Source: GCA-2697345 sp045565015 (GTDB taxonomy: Bacteria; Pseudomonadota; Alphaproteobacteria; Rhodobacterales; Rhodobacteraceae). Taken from it: a stretch of 36,852 nt of DNA. The notes under the pieces were generated by a model. The model was not told the DNA's origin. It was given only the letters and a program-made list of their open reading frames with translations, and ran no database searches. The stretch is taken from positions 1-36,852 of the forward strand of contig JBJLGD010000022.1 in assembly GCA_045565015.1 (NCBI GenBank). The letters are read 5' to 3'. How positions within the stretch are numbered: the first letter of the stretch is position 1; each line of letters opens with the position of its first letter. Positions 17,133-26,292 of the stretch are shown piece after piece. Position numbers and translations under genes: made by a program.

Positions 17133-17918
17133 TTGAATAACGTCAGTGTAAAACAAGGTAATTCTCCCCTTTTACTGGGGTTTCCCCATATCGGAACATT
17201 TATTCCAGAGGATATTAAAAATCATCTAAACGAGAGGGGTAAGACACTCTCTGATACAGATTGGCATATTGATAAGTTGTATGACGAGTTAGTTGAGAAT
17301 GTAACTACGGTAAGTGCAAATTTCCATAGGTATGTCATTGATCCTAACCGCGACCCGTCTGGGCTAAGTTTATACCCCGGACAAAATACTACAGATTTAG
17401 TTCCTTTGACTGACTTTGATGGTACGGAAATCTGGGGTATTAAGCCATCCTCTGATCAAATTAAGGAGCGAGTCCAAAAATTTCATTCAACTTATCATCA
17501 TGCCATAGAGTTGGAATTAGCGAGGTTAAAAAAAATACACGGTTTTGCTATTTTGTACGATTGTCACTCGATCCGATCAGTAATACCAAATCTGTTTGAG
17601 GGCATTTTACCAACTTTCAATATTGGTACGAATAAAGGAAAATCATGTCATCCAAACATTGAAAAAAAGGTTCATGATATATGTCTTAAGTGTAAAAATT
17701 TTAGTTCTATTTTGAATGGTCGATTCACTGGTGGGTGGACTACTAGGAACTATGGTAACCCGGCTAAAGGTATTCACACTATTCAAATGGAATTGGCTCA
17801 GTCATCATACTTAGTTAATGAAAATGCAAATTGGAAATATAGTAAAGATAAAGCTGATAAAATTCGGCCAGTACTAAAAGAAATTTTGACGTCTTTGGTT
17901 TTTAGTAAGCCATTATAA
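17133..17918 (+). CDS. hutG: N-formylglutamate amidohydrolase
   Basis: HutG cleaves N-formyl-L-glutamate to glutamate and formate, the last step after HutF. I prefer TTG 17133 (261 residues), 10 bases after GGGAG at 17118-17122; TTG 17124 lies too close to that site but would add only three residues. Family motifs include GFPHIGTFIP, DWHIDKLYD, HRYVIDPNRDPSG, LYDCHSIRS and GGWTTRNYG, which contain the zinc-binding and substrate-binding residues of the FGase family. An eight-A run inside the gene (codons TTA AAA AAA ATA at about 17526-17537) keeps the frame, a useful contrast with the broken transporter genes. Confidence 0.92.
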   Translation: MNNVSVKQGNSPLLLGFPHIGTFIPEDIKNHLNERGKTLSDTDWHIDKLYDELVENVTTVSANFHRYVIDPNRDPSGLSLYPGQNTTDLVPLTDFDGTEIWGIKPSSDQIKERVQKFHSTYHHAIELELARLKKIHGFAILYDCHSIRSVIPNLFEGILPTFNIGTNKGKSCHPNIEKKVHDICLKCKNFSSILNGRFTGGWTTRNYGNPAKGIHTIQMELAQSSYLVNENANWKYSKDKADKIRPVLKEILTSLVFSKPL

Positions 17919-17929
17919 GGAGATAACAT

Positions 17930-19594
17930 ATGAATAATTCACGACATAATGTGAGAGATGTATACGCACCAACAGGGAACGAAATAACAGCTAAAAGCTG
18001 GCAAACAGAGGCTCCAATGAGGATGTTGATGAATAACTTACACCCTGACGTTGCGGAAAACCCTCATGAACTGGTCGTGTACGGTGGGATTGGGCGTGCT
18101 GCCCGAACGTGGAATGATTTTGATATGATAGTGGCGTCATTAAAAGAGCTAGAAGATGATCATACTTTACTAGTTCAATCTGGAAAACCAGTGGGTGTAT
18201 TTAAAACACACAAGGATGCTCCCCGCGTTTTGATTGCAAACTCTAACCTTGTACCTAATTGGGCAACCTGGGATCACTTTAATGATTTAGATAAAAAGGG
18301 TTTGGCCATGTATGGTCAAATGACAGCCGGGTCTTGGATTTATATCGGTACACAAGGAATCGTTCAGGGTACTTATGAAACTTTTATGGAGGCTGGACGC
18401 CAGCATTATAACGGAGATCTATCGGGTCGTTGGATACTAACTGGTGGTCTAGGTGGAATGGGTGGTGCACAACCACTTGCCGCGGTTATGGCGGGAGCCT
18501 GTTGTCTTGCTGTTGAGTGCGACGAAACTCGAGTAGATTTTCGATTACGTACCGGTTACGTGGATGAAAAAGCGCATTCAACTAATGACGCTTTAGCTAT
18601 GATTGAGAAGTGGACTAGTAAGGGAGAGGCTAAATCGGTTGGTTTAATTGGTAATGCAGCAGACATTTTTCAAGAATTAGTTGAAAGAGGTGTAAGACCA
18701 GATATCGTAACTGATCAGACTTCAGCGCATGATCCTCTGCATGGATATCTTCCTCAGGGTTGGTCAGTAGCAGAGTGGGTTTCTAAACAAGAAAGTGATC
18801 CTAAATCTGTTGAGAGAGCAGCCAGAGCCTCAATGAAGCAGCATGTTTCAGCAATGGTTGATTTTTGGAATATGGGTGTTCCAACATTGGATTATGGTAA
18901 TAATATTCGCCAGGTGGCGCTTGAGGAAGGATTGAAAAATGCATTCTCTTTTCCAGGTTTTGTACCGGCGTATATTAGACCTCTATTCTGTAGGGGTATT
19001 GGTCCGTTTCGTTGGTGTGCGTTGTCAGGCGACCCAGAGGATATTTATAAAACAGATGCAAAAGTGAAGGAGCTCGTTGATGATCCTGGTTTGCATAATT
19101 GGTTAGATATGGCTAAAGACCGGATAGCTTTTCAAGGACTTCCAGCACGAATTTGTTGGGTTGGACTTGGAGTTAGAGACAAACTTGGTTTGGCTTTTAA
19201 TGAAATGGTCAGAACTGGCGAGCTTTCTGCACCGGTGGTTATTGGTCGAGATCATTTAGATAGTGGTTCAGTAGCGTCTCCAAACCGAGAAACGGAGTCG
19301 ATGAAAGATGGATCTGATGCTGTTTCAGATTGGCCATTACTCAACGCTCTTTTAAATACTGCTTCAGGAGCAACATGGGTTTCATTGCATCATGGGGGTG
19401 GTGTTGGTATGGGCTTTAGTCAACACTCGGGAATGGTTATATGTTGTGACGGTTCCATTGACGCTGATCGTCGGATTGCTAACGTGCTGTGGAATGACCC
19501 AGCTACTGGTGTGATGCGTCATGCTGATGCAGGATATGAAAGCGCACTTGAATGTGCAAAAGAAAATAATCTTAACCTTCCGAGTATTCTTTAG
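17930..19594 (+). CDS. hutU: Urocanate hydratase
   Basis: HutU adds water to urocanate to form imidazolonepropionate, using NAD+ as electrophilic cofactor. The 554-residue protein has the full family pattern. GLGGMGGAQPLAAVMAGA lies near 175-192 and binds NAD+; QTSAHDPLHGYLP lies near 264; the GGGVGMGFSQHSGMVICCDG segment near 488 lies in the active-site region. A strong AAGGAGATAACAT site precedes the ATG. It ends the hutIHGU unit; no clear terminator stem is visible in the 26 bases before the convergent glutathione transferase. Confidence 0.96.
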   Translation: MNNSRHNVRDVYAPTGNEITAKSWQTEAPMRMLMNNLHPDVAENPHELVVYGGIGRAARTWNDFDMIVASLKELEDDHTLLVQSGKPVGVFKTHKDAPRVLIANSNLVPNWATWDHFNDLDKKGLAMYGQMTAGSWIYIGTQGIVQGTYETFMEAGRQHYNGDLSGRWILTGGLGGMGGAQPLAAVMAGACCLAVECDETRVDFRLRTGYVDEKAHSTNDALAMIEKWTSKGEAKSVGLIGNAADIFQELVERGVRPDIVTDQTSAHDPLHGYLPQGWSVAEWVSKQESDPKSVERAARASMKQHVSAMVDFWNMGVPTLDYGNNIRQVALEEGLKNAFSFPGFVPAYIRPLFCRGIGPFRWCALSGDPEDIYKTDAKVKELVDDPGLHNWLDMAKDRIAFQGLPARICWVGLGVRDKLGLAFNEMVRTGELSAPVVIGRDHLDSGSVASPNRETESMKDGSDAVSDWPLLNALLNTASGATWVSLHHGGGVGMGFSQHSGMVICCDGSIDADRRIANVLWNDPATGVMRHADAGYESALECAKENNLNLPSIL

Positions 19595-19620
19595 TAATAA
19601 TTTAATTAATTCTTATTTAT

Positions 19621-20292
19621 TTAAGTTGGATTCCCTATTGAGTAATTCTTAGGGTAAGTTTTTTGGATCCAGTCTATTACTCTAGGGTTCCTCCCGACTG
19701 CCCAGCAAATTTTCTGCACTCTGGGAAAGGTTGAAAGAATATCATTTGGTATATGTTCAGTTACCTCGGAAGTTAGTGATCCCATTAAACGCCAGATAGC
19801 TAAATCGGCTATTGTCATAGTCTCTCCTACAAACCAAGTGCTTTTTTGTGATACTAATAGGTCTTCGAGAAATCCTATTAGTCTTGGTAAAGAACTTTTA
19901 CTGAGGTCTTCTCTCATAGCTTTTTTTAAAGCACTATTATTTTCCCGCATAGATGGTGTAAGCAGTGAAGTGATATCTGTTGCCATATCAATTACTTGAT
20001 CAATCTGAGCTGCTTCTACATTCTGGTCCAAAGGATATAGACCTCCAAGCTTTCCACATAAGCGGGCAATTCCAGCAGTTTGCGAAATCGTTTGCTCGTC
20101 TATAACGAGTATAGGTAACTGTCTAAAAGGAACCTTTGTACCATCGTTGAGTTTTCCTGTTCTACGTGCTTGTAGAAATTCATCCCTTTTTACGCGAACG
20201 TCCTCAAAGTCAATGTTTCCAATATACAGTGAAAGCCGGCTGACTTCAGCCCGCCAGTAAGGTGTATCAAAATAAATAAAACGTATTTTCAT
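19621..20292 (-). CDS. Glutathione S-transferase family protein
   Basis: The 223-residue protein starts at ATG 20292 (MKIRFIYFDTPYWRAEV) after AAGGA; a TTG at 20316 would add eight residues without support. The N-terminal thioredoxin-fold domain has an early Tyr in the position of the sigma/alpha-class catalytic Tyr, the cis-Pro segment FRQLPILVIDE and the glutathione-binding TISQTAGIARL. The C-terminal helical domain carries WFVGETMTIADLAIW, the usual N-capping motif. It follows the AEC carrier gene after 29 bases on the same strand, so the two are likely co-transcribed. Substrate unknown. Confidence 0.82.
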   Translation of the reverse strand: MKIRFIYFDTPYWRAEVSRLSLYIGNIDFEDVRVKRDEFLQARRTGKLNDGTKVPFRQLPILVIDEQTISQTAGIARLCGKLGGLYPLDQNVEAAQIDQVIDMATDITSLLTPSMRENNSALKKAMREDLSKSSLPRLIGFLEDLLVSQKSTWFVGETMTIADLAIWRLMGSLTSEVTEHIPNDILSTFPRVQKICWAVGRNPRVIDWIQKTYPKNYSIGNPT

Positions 20293-20321
20293 AATTAATT
20301 CCTTTGTTTTGTCCAAAAATA

Positions 20322-21227
20322 TTAGATTAATAATGCTAAGGCAACTCCAGGTAGAGATAAAAGGAACGAAATAACTACCAGTGGGGCCAGTGGTTTAGGA
20401 TCGACATCATAAGCAGCTGCAAAAACTAAAACCATTGCTCCGCATGGTGCAGCCGCAACCATGAGAGCAGGTTTAAGATCTGACAAGCTAATCTGAAAAA
20501 AAACCAATGCAATTACCAAGATAAAAATAGGGTGGAGCAGAACTTTTATTAGTGAAATACTGATTATAAAATTTGGGTTCTTCATAAGTTCACTTTTAGC
20601 AAGTGTTACCCCCAACGCGAAGAGGGCCATTGGTGCGGCTGATGCATATGAAAAATCTAAGAAACTATTAATTACGTCGGGTAATTCAATATTTGATATA
20701 GCTAACGCTATTCCAATGATTACCCCAATAACTAATGGAATACTTAACATTCTTTTCATTAACTTCTGTAATGATATTTGTTTTGCCGAAGCGTACTCTA
20801 AAATTAGTGTAACAATAAAAGTGATAACGATTACATCAACCACAATTATAGCGCTTATTTGTTCTATAATGTAACCTGAATATATATTTTTAGCGATCGG
20901 TAGTATAAATAAAAGATGGTTTGCCAGTGCAGTAGACATGCCTACCAGAGCTGCTGATTTCAAATCAAACTTCCATATGTATAGTGCTAAAAAACCTCCT
21001 AAAATCCCAGTTAAAAATTGAGAAACTAAATAAGAAAATAAGAGTAAATTATTAAATTCTGAAAAGTCTGCCTTGGTTAACATACTTATACCCACCAAAG
21101 GCATTCCAAAGAAAAAAACCATGCGGTTTATTTCTTTGGCGGCGTCTAATGAAAAGAAGTTAAATTGAGCAAGTAGAAAGCCGCTTAAAAAGACCAATAG
21201 TATTGGTAGCATTCCATCTATTACCAT
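20322..21227 (-). CDS. AEC family transporter (auxin efflux carrier superfamily)
   Basis: The 301-residue membrane protein has about ten hydrophobic segments in two halves, as in AEC/BASS-type carriers. Typical features are the N-terminal LLVFLSGFLLAQFN, FALGVTLA near residue 207, and the C-terminal APCGAMVLVFAAAYDVDP. Bacterial members move malonate, malate or other carboxylates, though most are unassigned. AAGG lies 8 bases before the ATG. It leads a two-gene minus-strand unit with a glutathione transferase, and diverges from the TRAP transporter across 309 bases. Confidence 0.82.
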   Translation of the reverse strand: MVIDGMLPILLVFLSGFLLAQFNFFSLDAAKEINRMVFFFGMPLVGISMLTKADFSEFNNLLLFSYLVSQFLTGILGGFLALYIWKFDLKSAALVGMSTALANHLLFILPIAKNIYSGYIIEQISAIIVVDVIVITFIVTLILEYASAKQISLQKLMKRMLSIPLVIGVIIGIALAISNIELPDVINSFLDFSYASAAPMALFALGVTLAKSELMKNPNFIISISLIKVLLHPIFILVIALVFFQISLSDLKPALMVAAAPCGAMVLVFAAAYDVDPKPLAPLVVISFLLSLPGVALALLI

Positions 21228-21536
21228 TGGGCTTACCTTTTCTATGTAAAGGGATATTTAAAGAATTATCTCTAACAGTTATAGGCTAATTTATTATTAC
21301 TACTCAACCTATTTTGGGTTTAATAAATTTTTAAATGGACTAATAAAATGAATCCCTGAAGAAAATAAGTTATAGATCAAATATTATTTATTTATACTGT
21401 CTATTATTTCCATTTGTAAAACTTTCTTAGTCAGTAGATCGTTATCTAACGTACTTTTGTATTTTATAATATTTGCTATTAGTGTTTTAGTAGTTATTGT
21501 GAACTATTACTGAATTTAAGGGGAGGATTAAAGATT
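21228..21536. promoter_or_regulatory. Intergenic control region between AEC carrier and TRAP operon
   Basis: This 309-base AT-rich gap has no ORF I can support. A perfect TATAAT at 21465-21470 has only a poor -35 match (TTATCT, 21442-21447) 17 bases upstream. It could serve the TRAP operon, whose ribosome site GGGGAGG lies just before the ATG at 21537. I see no convincing operator palindrome. Confidence 0.35.
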
Positions 21537-22538
21537 ATGAAAAAATTTATATATATTAAACTAGCAATGGTTGTTAGCTTACTTATCTCACCGGCTTTTG
21601 CCGCCGAAGAGTACTTGGCACGAATTTCAGGGCACTGGTCCCCCAAGCATCAAAGTGCAATACATTCTCAACTTTTTGCTGATGAAGTTACCAAGAGATC
21701 AAATGGTAGGTTGAAAGTAGAATTCTATCCGTCAAAGCAACTGTTTGACATTAGAACAGTAATGGGAGGTGTTACCTCTGGAGCTGTTGAGATGGGTGGT
21801 ATTGTCGGAGTTGTAAGTTTCCCTAAAATAAATAAAAACTTTAGTGTTGCCTCATTCCCGGGACTTTTTGGATCTTATGATGAGCAAAGAAGGTTTTTCT
21901 TAGAGGACGAGACAGGTAGCCAAATTTGGAGTGATATCACAACAAAAAGTAATACTAAATTAATCATGTATAATCCGGTGGGCCCTATTATGACTTTCAG
22001 TGGCGCAAGAGAATTGACTGGTATAGATGTTATGAAAGGTCTGAAGGCAAGGGCACTTCTAAAAAGCGAAAGACCAATGTGGAAAGCTTTAGAAGCTTCA
22101 ATTGTTTCTTTAAAAACTGGTGAAGTCTACACAGCACTTCAAACTGGGATGATTGATACAATTAATACACCCCCTGGCAGTGTTGAGGCGTACAGTTGGT
22201 GGGAACATCTAAAGTATGCGCAAAAACCATATCAGTATTATGCAGACGCCTACATCATGGCAAATGCAACTTGGTTTGATAGTCTACCTGCAGATCTACA
22301 AGAGTTGCTTATGACTGTAGGAGCCGAAATTGGTGCAAAGGCGACTAATACAATTTTTGATGCAGGTGAAAACTCTCTTAAGAAGTTCCAAGAAATGGGT
22401 GGAATCGTCACAACATTGAGCGGTGCTGAAAAAGCTAAGTTTGATAAGATGATGAACGAAAAAGTTCTACCAGGAATGGCAGATCAGTTTGATGCAAGTG
22501 CTTTGAAAGCAGCTCAAGCATTTGTCGCTAGTCAATAA
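21537..22538 (+). CDS. dctP: TRAP transporter substrate-binding subunit DctP
   Basis: The 333-residue protein has a Sec signal peptide (MKKFIYIKLAMVVSLLISPAF, cleavage after AFA) and the DctP fold: LFADEVTKRSNGRLKVEFYP, GAVEMGGIVG, KGLKARALLKSERPMWKALE (which contains the conserved arginine that binds the solute carboxylate) and GMIDTINTPPGSV. It captures an organic acid or related anion in the periplasm for the QM subunits. A strong ribosome site precedes it. A stable hairpin follows its stop codon. The ligand cannot be deduced. Confidence 0.9.
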   Translation: MKKFIYIKLAMVVSLLISPAFAAEEYLARISGHWSPKHQSAIHSQLFADEVTKRSNGRLKVEFYPSKQLFDIRTVMGGVTSGAVEMGGIVGVVSFPKINKNFSVASFPGLFGSYDEQRRFFLEDETGSQIWSDITTKSNTKLIMYNPVGPIMTFSGARELTGIDVMKGLKARALLKSERPMWKALEASIVSLKTGEVYTALQTGMIDTINTPPGSVEAYSWWEHLKYAQKPYQYYADAYIMANATWFDSLPADLQELLMTVGAEIGAKATNTIFDAGENSLKKFQEMGGIVTTLSGAEKAKFDKMMNEKVLPGMADQFDASALKAAQAFVASQ

Positions 22539-22548
22539 CTTTTAACTA

Positions 22549-22574
22549 TTGGCCTCTCATTCTTGAGAGGCCAA
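22549..22574 (+). terminator. Perfect hairpin between dctP and dctQ
   Basis: TTGGCCTCTCA (22549-22559) and TGAGAGGCCAA (22564-22574) form a perfect 11-pair stem with a TTCT loop, followed by TTTCATT. The short T run suggests partial termination or mRNA protection rather than a full stop. Its right arm contains GAGAGG, the only Shine-Dalgarno-like sequence upstream of dctQ, so the stem could also limit dctQ translation. This arrangement gives more binding protein than membrane subunits. Confidence 0.7.
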
Positions 22575-22584
22575 TTTCATTAAC

Positions 22585-23106
22585 ATGATTGATTTTTTTT
22601 TAAAGCCTTTAGAGTTAATAAACTTTGCTCTTATTAAGTGCGTTTACGCTCTGGCCACGACTCTGATAGGTTTAATTGTCTTAGCTCTGACAATGAGTGC
22701 AGTGACAAGATATGTTTCGGGTAATGGATATGATTGGTTTATTGAACTACCTCCAGCTATGGTAACCTGGTTGGTATTTCCTCTTCTAGGCCCACTGTTT
22801 AAGTCGGGGCAACACATATCGGTTGATTTTGTGACTGTTTTTTTAAACGAGAAGCAGGTTTTTTTTCTAAAATTTTTAACACATATTATCACATTGGTAG
22901 CAGCAATAATTTTTACTCAAGCAGGTATTGAAGCTACGCAATTGTATATACAATTAGGGGAATTAATGGAGTTGGAGATAGAAATCCCTGTTTGGTGGAT
23001 TTATGTGGCTTTCCCAGTTGGCTTTATTATTTTAGGTTTAATTTCTTTAGAATTATTACTTTTGGATTTCAAAAGAATTTTTTCAAATAATTTTAGGAAA
23101 TCTTAG
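22585..23106 (+). CDS. dctQ: TRAP transporter small membrane subunit DctQ
   Basis: The 173-residue protein has four membrane segments, as expected for DctQ, with the marker LVFPLLGPLFKSGQHISVDF around residues 66-85 and a short basic C terminus. A nine-T stretch within codons 3-6 keeps the frame. The ATG at 22585 lacks a close ribosome site. It forms the membrane complex with DctM, whose gene begins three bases after its stop codon. Confidence 0.86.
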   Translation: MIDFFLKPLELINFALIKCVYALATTLIGLIVLALTMSAVTRYVSGNGYDWFIELPPAMVTWLVFPLLGPLFKSGQHISVDFVTVFLNEKQVFFLKFLTHIITLVAAIIFTQAGIEATQLYIQLGELMELEIEIPVWWIYVAFPVGFIILGLISLELLLLDFKRIFSNNFRKS

Positions 23107-23109
23107 CTT

Positions 23110-24378
23110 ATGTATATTTTCTCTTTGGCTTTATCAACTTTTTTCCTAGCGATATCACTACCTATTTTTTTAGTCTTTGCTCTAGGCAGTTCTGTTGCGG
23201 CGATTTGGGGACTTAATCTACCCTGGTCAACTCTTATTCAAATATCATTTCAGGCCTTAGCAAAGCACGTATTGATAGCGGTCCCATTATTTATTTTTGC
23301 TGGGATGGCAATGTTACGTGGTGGTGCAGCCTCGAGGTTAGTGGCGTTTGCAACAGCTTTGGTTGGGCATTGGCCAGGCGGTCTAGGTATTGCAATGGTA
23401 ATTGCCATGGGATTTTTTGCTGCATTCTGTGGATCTATTTTAGCGGCTATAACTGCAGTTGGTACTATTATGATGCCAAAAATGATTGAACAGGGATACC
23501 CCAAGCCGTTTGTTGTTGTTCTTGCAGCTTCTGCTGCATTATTGGAAGCATTAATTCCACCATCTAATGCGGCAATTTTATTCAGTGCGCTTACAAATGT
23601 ACCTGTTTCACAAACTTTTGCCGCGGGTATTGTGCCAGGTGTAATTTTATTATTATTAATGATTGTTTTGGTATTGATTAAATGTCGGAATATAAAAAGC
23701 CCGGAAAGGGCATCAAATTATGAGAAGTTAGTCTCAGGCATAAAGGCATTTCCCGCTTTGTTTACACCTATTATAATCCTTGGAGGAATATACGCCGGAC
23801 TTCTGACTCCGGCGGAGTCCGCCGCCGTAGCGGGTATGTGGGCAATTATCATGGGAGCGGTAATATATAGAGAATTAACAGTGAAATCTTTAATCCTTTG
23901 TTTGAGAGAGACTGCGTCTATTACAGCTGTTATTTTTTCTATAATTGCTACAGCAACCTTTCTGAGTGTAGTTTTGACATATACACAGGTACCACAAAAA
24001 TTAATTTCATACTTCACTGAGATGGGTGCTGGAATATGGTTTTTTTGGTTATCTTTAGCTATTATTTGTCTCGTTTTGGGTACCTTCATAGAAATCGTAC
24101 CAGTATTTTATTTGACTGTTCCTATTTTTGCAGCTCTCATTGTATCGCTTAACCAGAGTTTGTTACACTTGTATGTTGTTTTCGTTGCGTTTGCTGGTAT
24201 AGGGATGATTACACCACCAGTTTGTGTTGGAATTTATACGTCTGCTGGTGTTATAAGAGAAAACCCAGGAAATGCTTTTAAAGAAGTCCCTTTATTTGTG
24301 TTCGTAGGAATAATTTACGGTATTTTAATGATTATCTTCCCAGCGGCCTCGACTTGGTTGCCAAATGTTTTAAGATAA
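23110..24378 (+). CDS. dctM: TRAP transporter large membrane subunit DctM
   Basis: The 422-residue protein has about twelve hydrophobic segments and the DctM features: PLFIFAGMAMLRGGAASRLV, GFFAAFCGSILAAITAVGTI, ALIPPSNAAILFSALTNVP, GGIYAGLLTPAESAAVAGMWA and a C-terminal ITPPVCVGIYTSAGV. It forms the sodium-driven channel with DctQ for the solute captured by DctP. AGGA lies 10 bases before the ATG. It ends the TRAP operon; no clear terminator follows. Confidence 0.92.
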   Translation: MYIFSLALSTFFLAISLPIFLVFALGSSVAAIWGLNLPWSTLIQISFQALAKHVLIAVPLFIFAGMAMLRGGAASRLVAFATALVGHWPGGLGIAMVIAMGFFAAFCGSILAAITAVGTIMMPKMIEQGYPKPFVVVLAASAALLEALIPPSNAAILFSALTNVPVSQTFAAGIVPGVILLLLMIVLVLIKCRNIKSPERASNYEKLVSGIKAFPALFTPIIILGGIYAGLLTPAESAAVAGMWAIIMGAVIYRELTVKSLILCLRETASITAVIFSIIATATFLSVVLTYTQVPQKLISYFTEMGAGIWFFWLSLAIICLVLGTFIEIVPVFYLTVPIFAALIVSLNQSLLHLYVVFVAFAGIGMITPPVCVGIYTSAGVIRENPGNAFKEVPLFVFVGIIYGILMIIFPAASTWLPNVLR

Positions 24379-24491
24379 GTTCAGTTAAAATTTCTCTTTT
24401 TGATTTTTAAAAATTATAAAGTTTTGACGTTCAATCAAAGTTTAAGTAATCTGAGTTTTGTAATGTTTTTCAACTCAAGAAGGGTTAGTTC

Positions 24492-25292
24492 ATGACTGCG
24501 GAATTGGTAAATGATAATGATGCCAGCGCATTTCAAAAAGATGGCGTAGTGGTGGTTAGAGGGCTTTTCAAAGATTTTGTAGAGCTTATCAGAGAAGGAA
24601 TAGAGTTTAATATGAAAAATCCTGGCCCTTATGCAGCTGAAAATTTAAAAGCTGGAGAGAGCGGCCGTTTCTTTGATGACTACTGTAATTGGAACAGAAT
24701 TCCACAATTCAAACACGTGATAACAGAATCTCAAGTAGGAAAAGTAGCTTCGAGTCTAATGTCTTCGAAAAAAGTTCAAGTCTTCCATGATCACGTATTG
24801 GTAAAGGAACCGGGGACATCAAAACCGACTCCCTGGCATCAAGATGGCCCATATTATTTCGTAGATGGCATACAAAATGTCAGCTTTTGGTCGCCTGTTG
24901 ACCCTGTAACTGAAGCTTCTTTGAGATGTGTAGCTGGATCTCACTTATGGTCTAAGCCTGTATTGCCAACACGCTGGTTGAGTGAAGAAAATTTTTATCC
25001 AGAAGCCGATAAATACATGGAAGTTCCAGACCCAGATGCCGAAGGTATGAAAATTAAGGAATGGAATTTGGAACCGGGAGATGCTGTAGCATTTAATTAT
25101 GGAATTTTACACGGCGCTCGAGGAAATGACACGGGGTCTCGTCGGAGAGCATTCTCGTTAAGGTTACTTGGTGATGACTGTCGTTATATTGAGCGACCGG
25201 GTCCAACATCCCCGCCATTTCCAAATCATGGTATGAAACCAGGAGATCGATTGCGAGAGGATTGGTTTCCGACTATTTATGAGGAAGCTTAA
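24492..25292 (+). CDS. Phytanoyl-CoA dioxygenase (PhyH) family protein
   Basis: The 266-residue protein is a non-haem Fe(II)/2-oxoglutarate oxygenase of the PhyH family. The facial triad is visible as WHQDGPYYF (His and Asp) near residue 116 and LHGARGN (His) near 205, with the 2-oxoglutarate-binding Arg in RRRAFSLRL. AAGGG lies upstream of the ATG. The family hydroxylates fatty acyl-CoAs, ectoine, halogenated compounds and many other substrates, so the reaction is open. It leads a co-directional trio with a haloalkane dehalogenase (55 bases on) and an AhpD-like protein. Confidence 0.85.
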   Translation: MTAELVNDNDASAFQKDGVVVVRGLFKDFVELIREGIEFNMKNPGPYAAENLKAGESGRFFDDYCNWNRIPQFKHVITESQVGKVASSLMSSKKVQVFHDHVLVKEPGTSKPTPWHQDGPYYFVDGIQNVSFWSPVDPVTEASLRCVAGSHLWSKPVLPTRWLSEENFYPEADKYMEVPDPDAEGMKIKEWNLEPGDAVAFNYGILHGARGNDTGSRRRAFSLRLLGDDCRYIERPGPTSPPFPNHGMKPGDRLREDWFPTIYEEA

Positions 25293-25347
25293 ACTATCCT
25301 AAATTCGTTACAATCAGTATTATTATTGCTTTTATAAAAAGAAAAAT

Positions 25348-26247
25348 ATGAGTAAAAAAGAGAAGTACGAAAAGAAAAAATATCAAGAGGTCTTAGGGAA
25401 AAAAATGGCCTATATCGAGGAGGGCCAAGGTCAACCTATAGTATTGCTGCACGGAAATCCAACTTCTTCCTACTTGTGGCGCAATGTCATTCCGGAACTG
25501 AAGGGCCTCGGCAGAGTAATAGCTCCAGATTTGATTGGGCATGGTAACTCTGATAAATTGTCTATGACGGATGACGACATAACATACTCATTTAAAACTC
25601 ACTACAAATTTTTGGAGACATTTCTTGAGAGTGTTAATGCTACAAAAGAAGTAATTTTTGTTGTTCATGATTGGGGAAGTGCATTGGGCTTTCATTGGTC
25701 GTACAATCATCCTAATGATGTAAATGCTATTGCTTATATGGAGGGTATAGTCTGCCCGATAGAAAGCTGGGACGATTGGCCGGAGGCAGCTCGAGGGATA
25801 TTCCAAGGTTTCAGATCTTCAAAGGGAGAGAATTTGATTTTGGATCGAAATCTTTTTGTTGAAGGTATTCTTCCAAACTCCATAATAAGAGAATTGAACT
25901 TAGATGAAATGAGTAGTTATAGAGCTCCTTTTCTTACTCGCGAAGATCGACAGCCAACCTTAGATTGGCCGAGACAAATACCAATTGCTGGAGAACCGAT
26001 AGAAATGGTTGAGCTAGTGAACAAATACGCCAATTGGTTAAATAAAAATAATCTACCAAAACTATTTATTAACGCAGAACCTGGATCTATTCTGACTGGA
26101 AAACCAAGGGAATTCTGTCGGAGATGGTTGAACCAAAAAGAAATTACTGTGAAAGGTCTCCATTTTATTCAAGAAGACTCGCCGCAAGAGATTGGTAACG
26201 CGATCCGTAGTTGGATTATAAATCTGAGGCAGTCTGAGTTAAGATGA
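25348..26247 (+). CDS. dhaA: Haloalkane dehalogenase, HLD-II (DhaA/LinB) type
   Basis: The 299-residue alpha/beta hydrolase shows the full HLD-II active site. Asn37 in HGNPTSSYLW and Trp109 bind halide, Asp108 in VVHDWGSALGF is the nucleophile, Glu132 in AYMEGIV is the acid and His272 in GLHFIQED the base. The cap segment SWDDWPEAARGIFQGFRSS matches DhaA/LinB closely. It hydrolyses a carbon-halogen bond to an alcohol plus halide, probably in the cytoplasm; no signal peptide is present. The natural substrate may be a marine organohalogen, but this is inference. An ordinary epoxide or ester hydrolase is unlikely given the Asn-Trp halide pair. Confidence 0.9.
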   Translation: MSKKEKYEKKKYQEVLGKKMAYIEEGQGQPIVLLHGNPTSSYLWRNVIPELKGLGRVIAPDLIGHGNSDKLSMTDDDITYSFKTHYKFLETFLESVNATKEVIFVVHDWGSALGFHWSYNHPNDVNAIAYMEGIVCPIESWDDWPEAARGIFQGFRSSKGENLILDRNLFVEGILPNSIIRELNLDEMSSYRAPFLTREDRQPTLDWPRQIPIAGEPIEMVELVNKYANWLNKNNLPKLFINAEPGSILTGKPREFCRRWLNQKEITVKGLHFIQEDSPQEIGNAIRSWIINLRQSELR

Positions 26248-26292
26248 ATAAATTACCTGGCGATTTCTATAATTTTATAGAGGAAAAATGAA

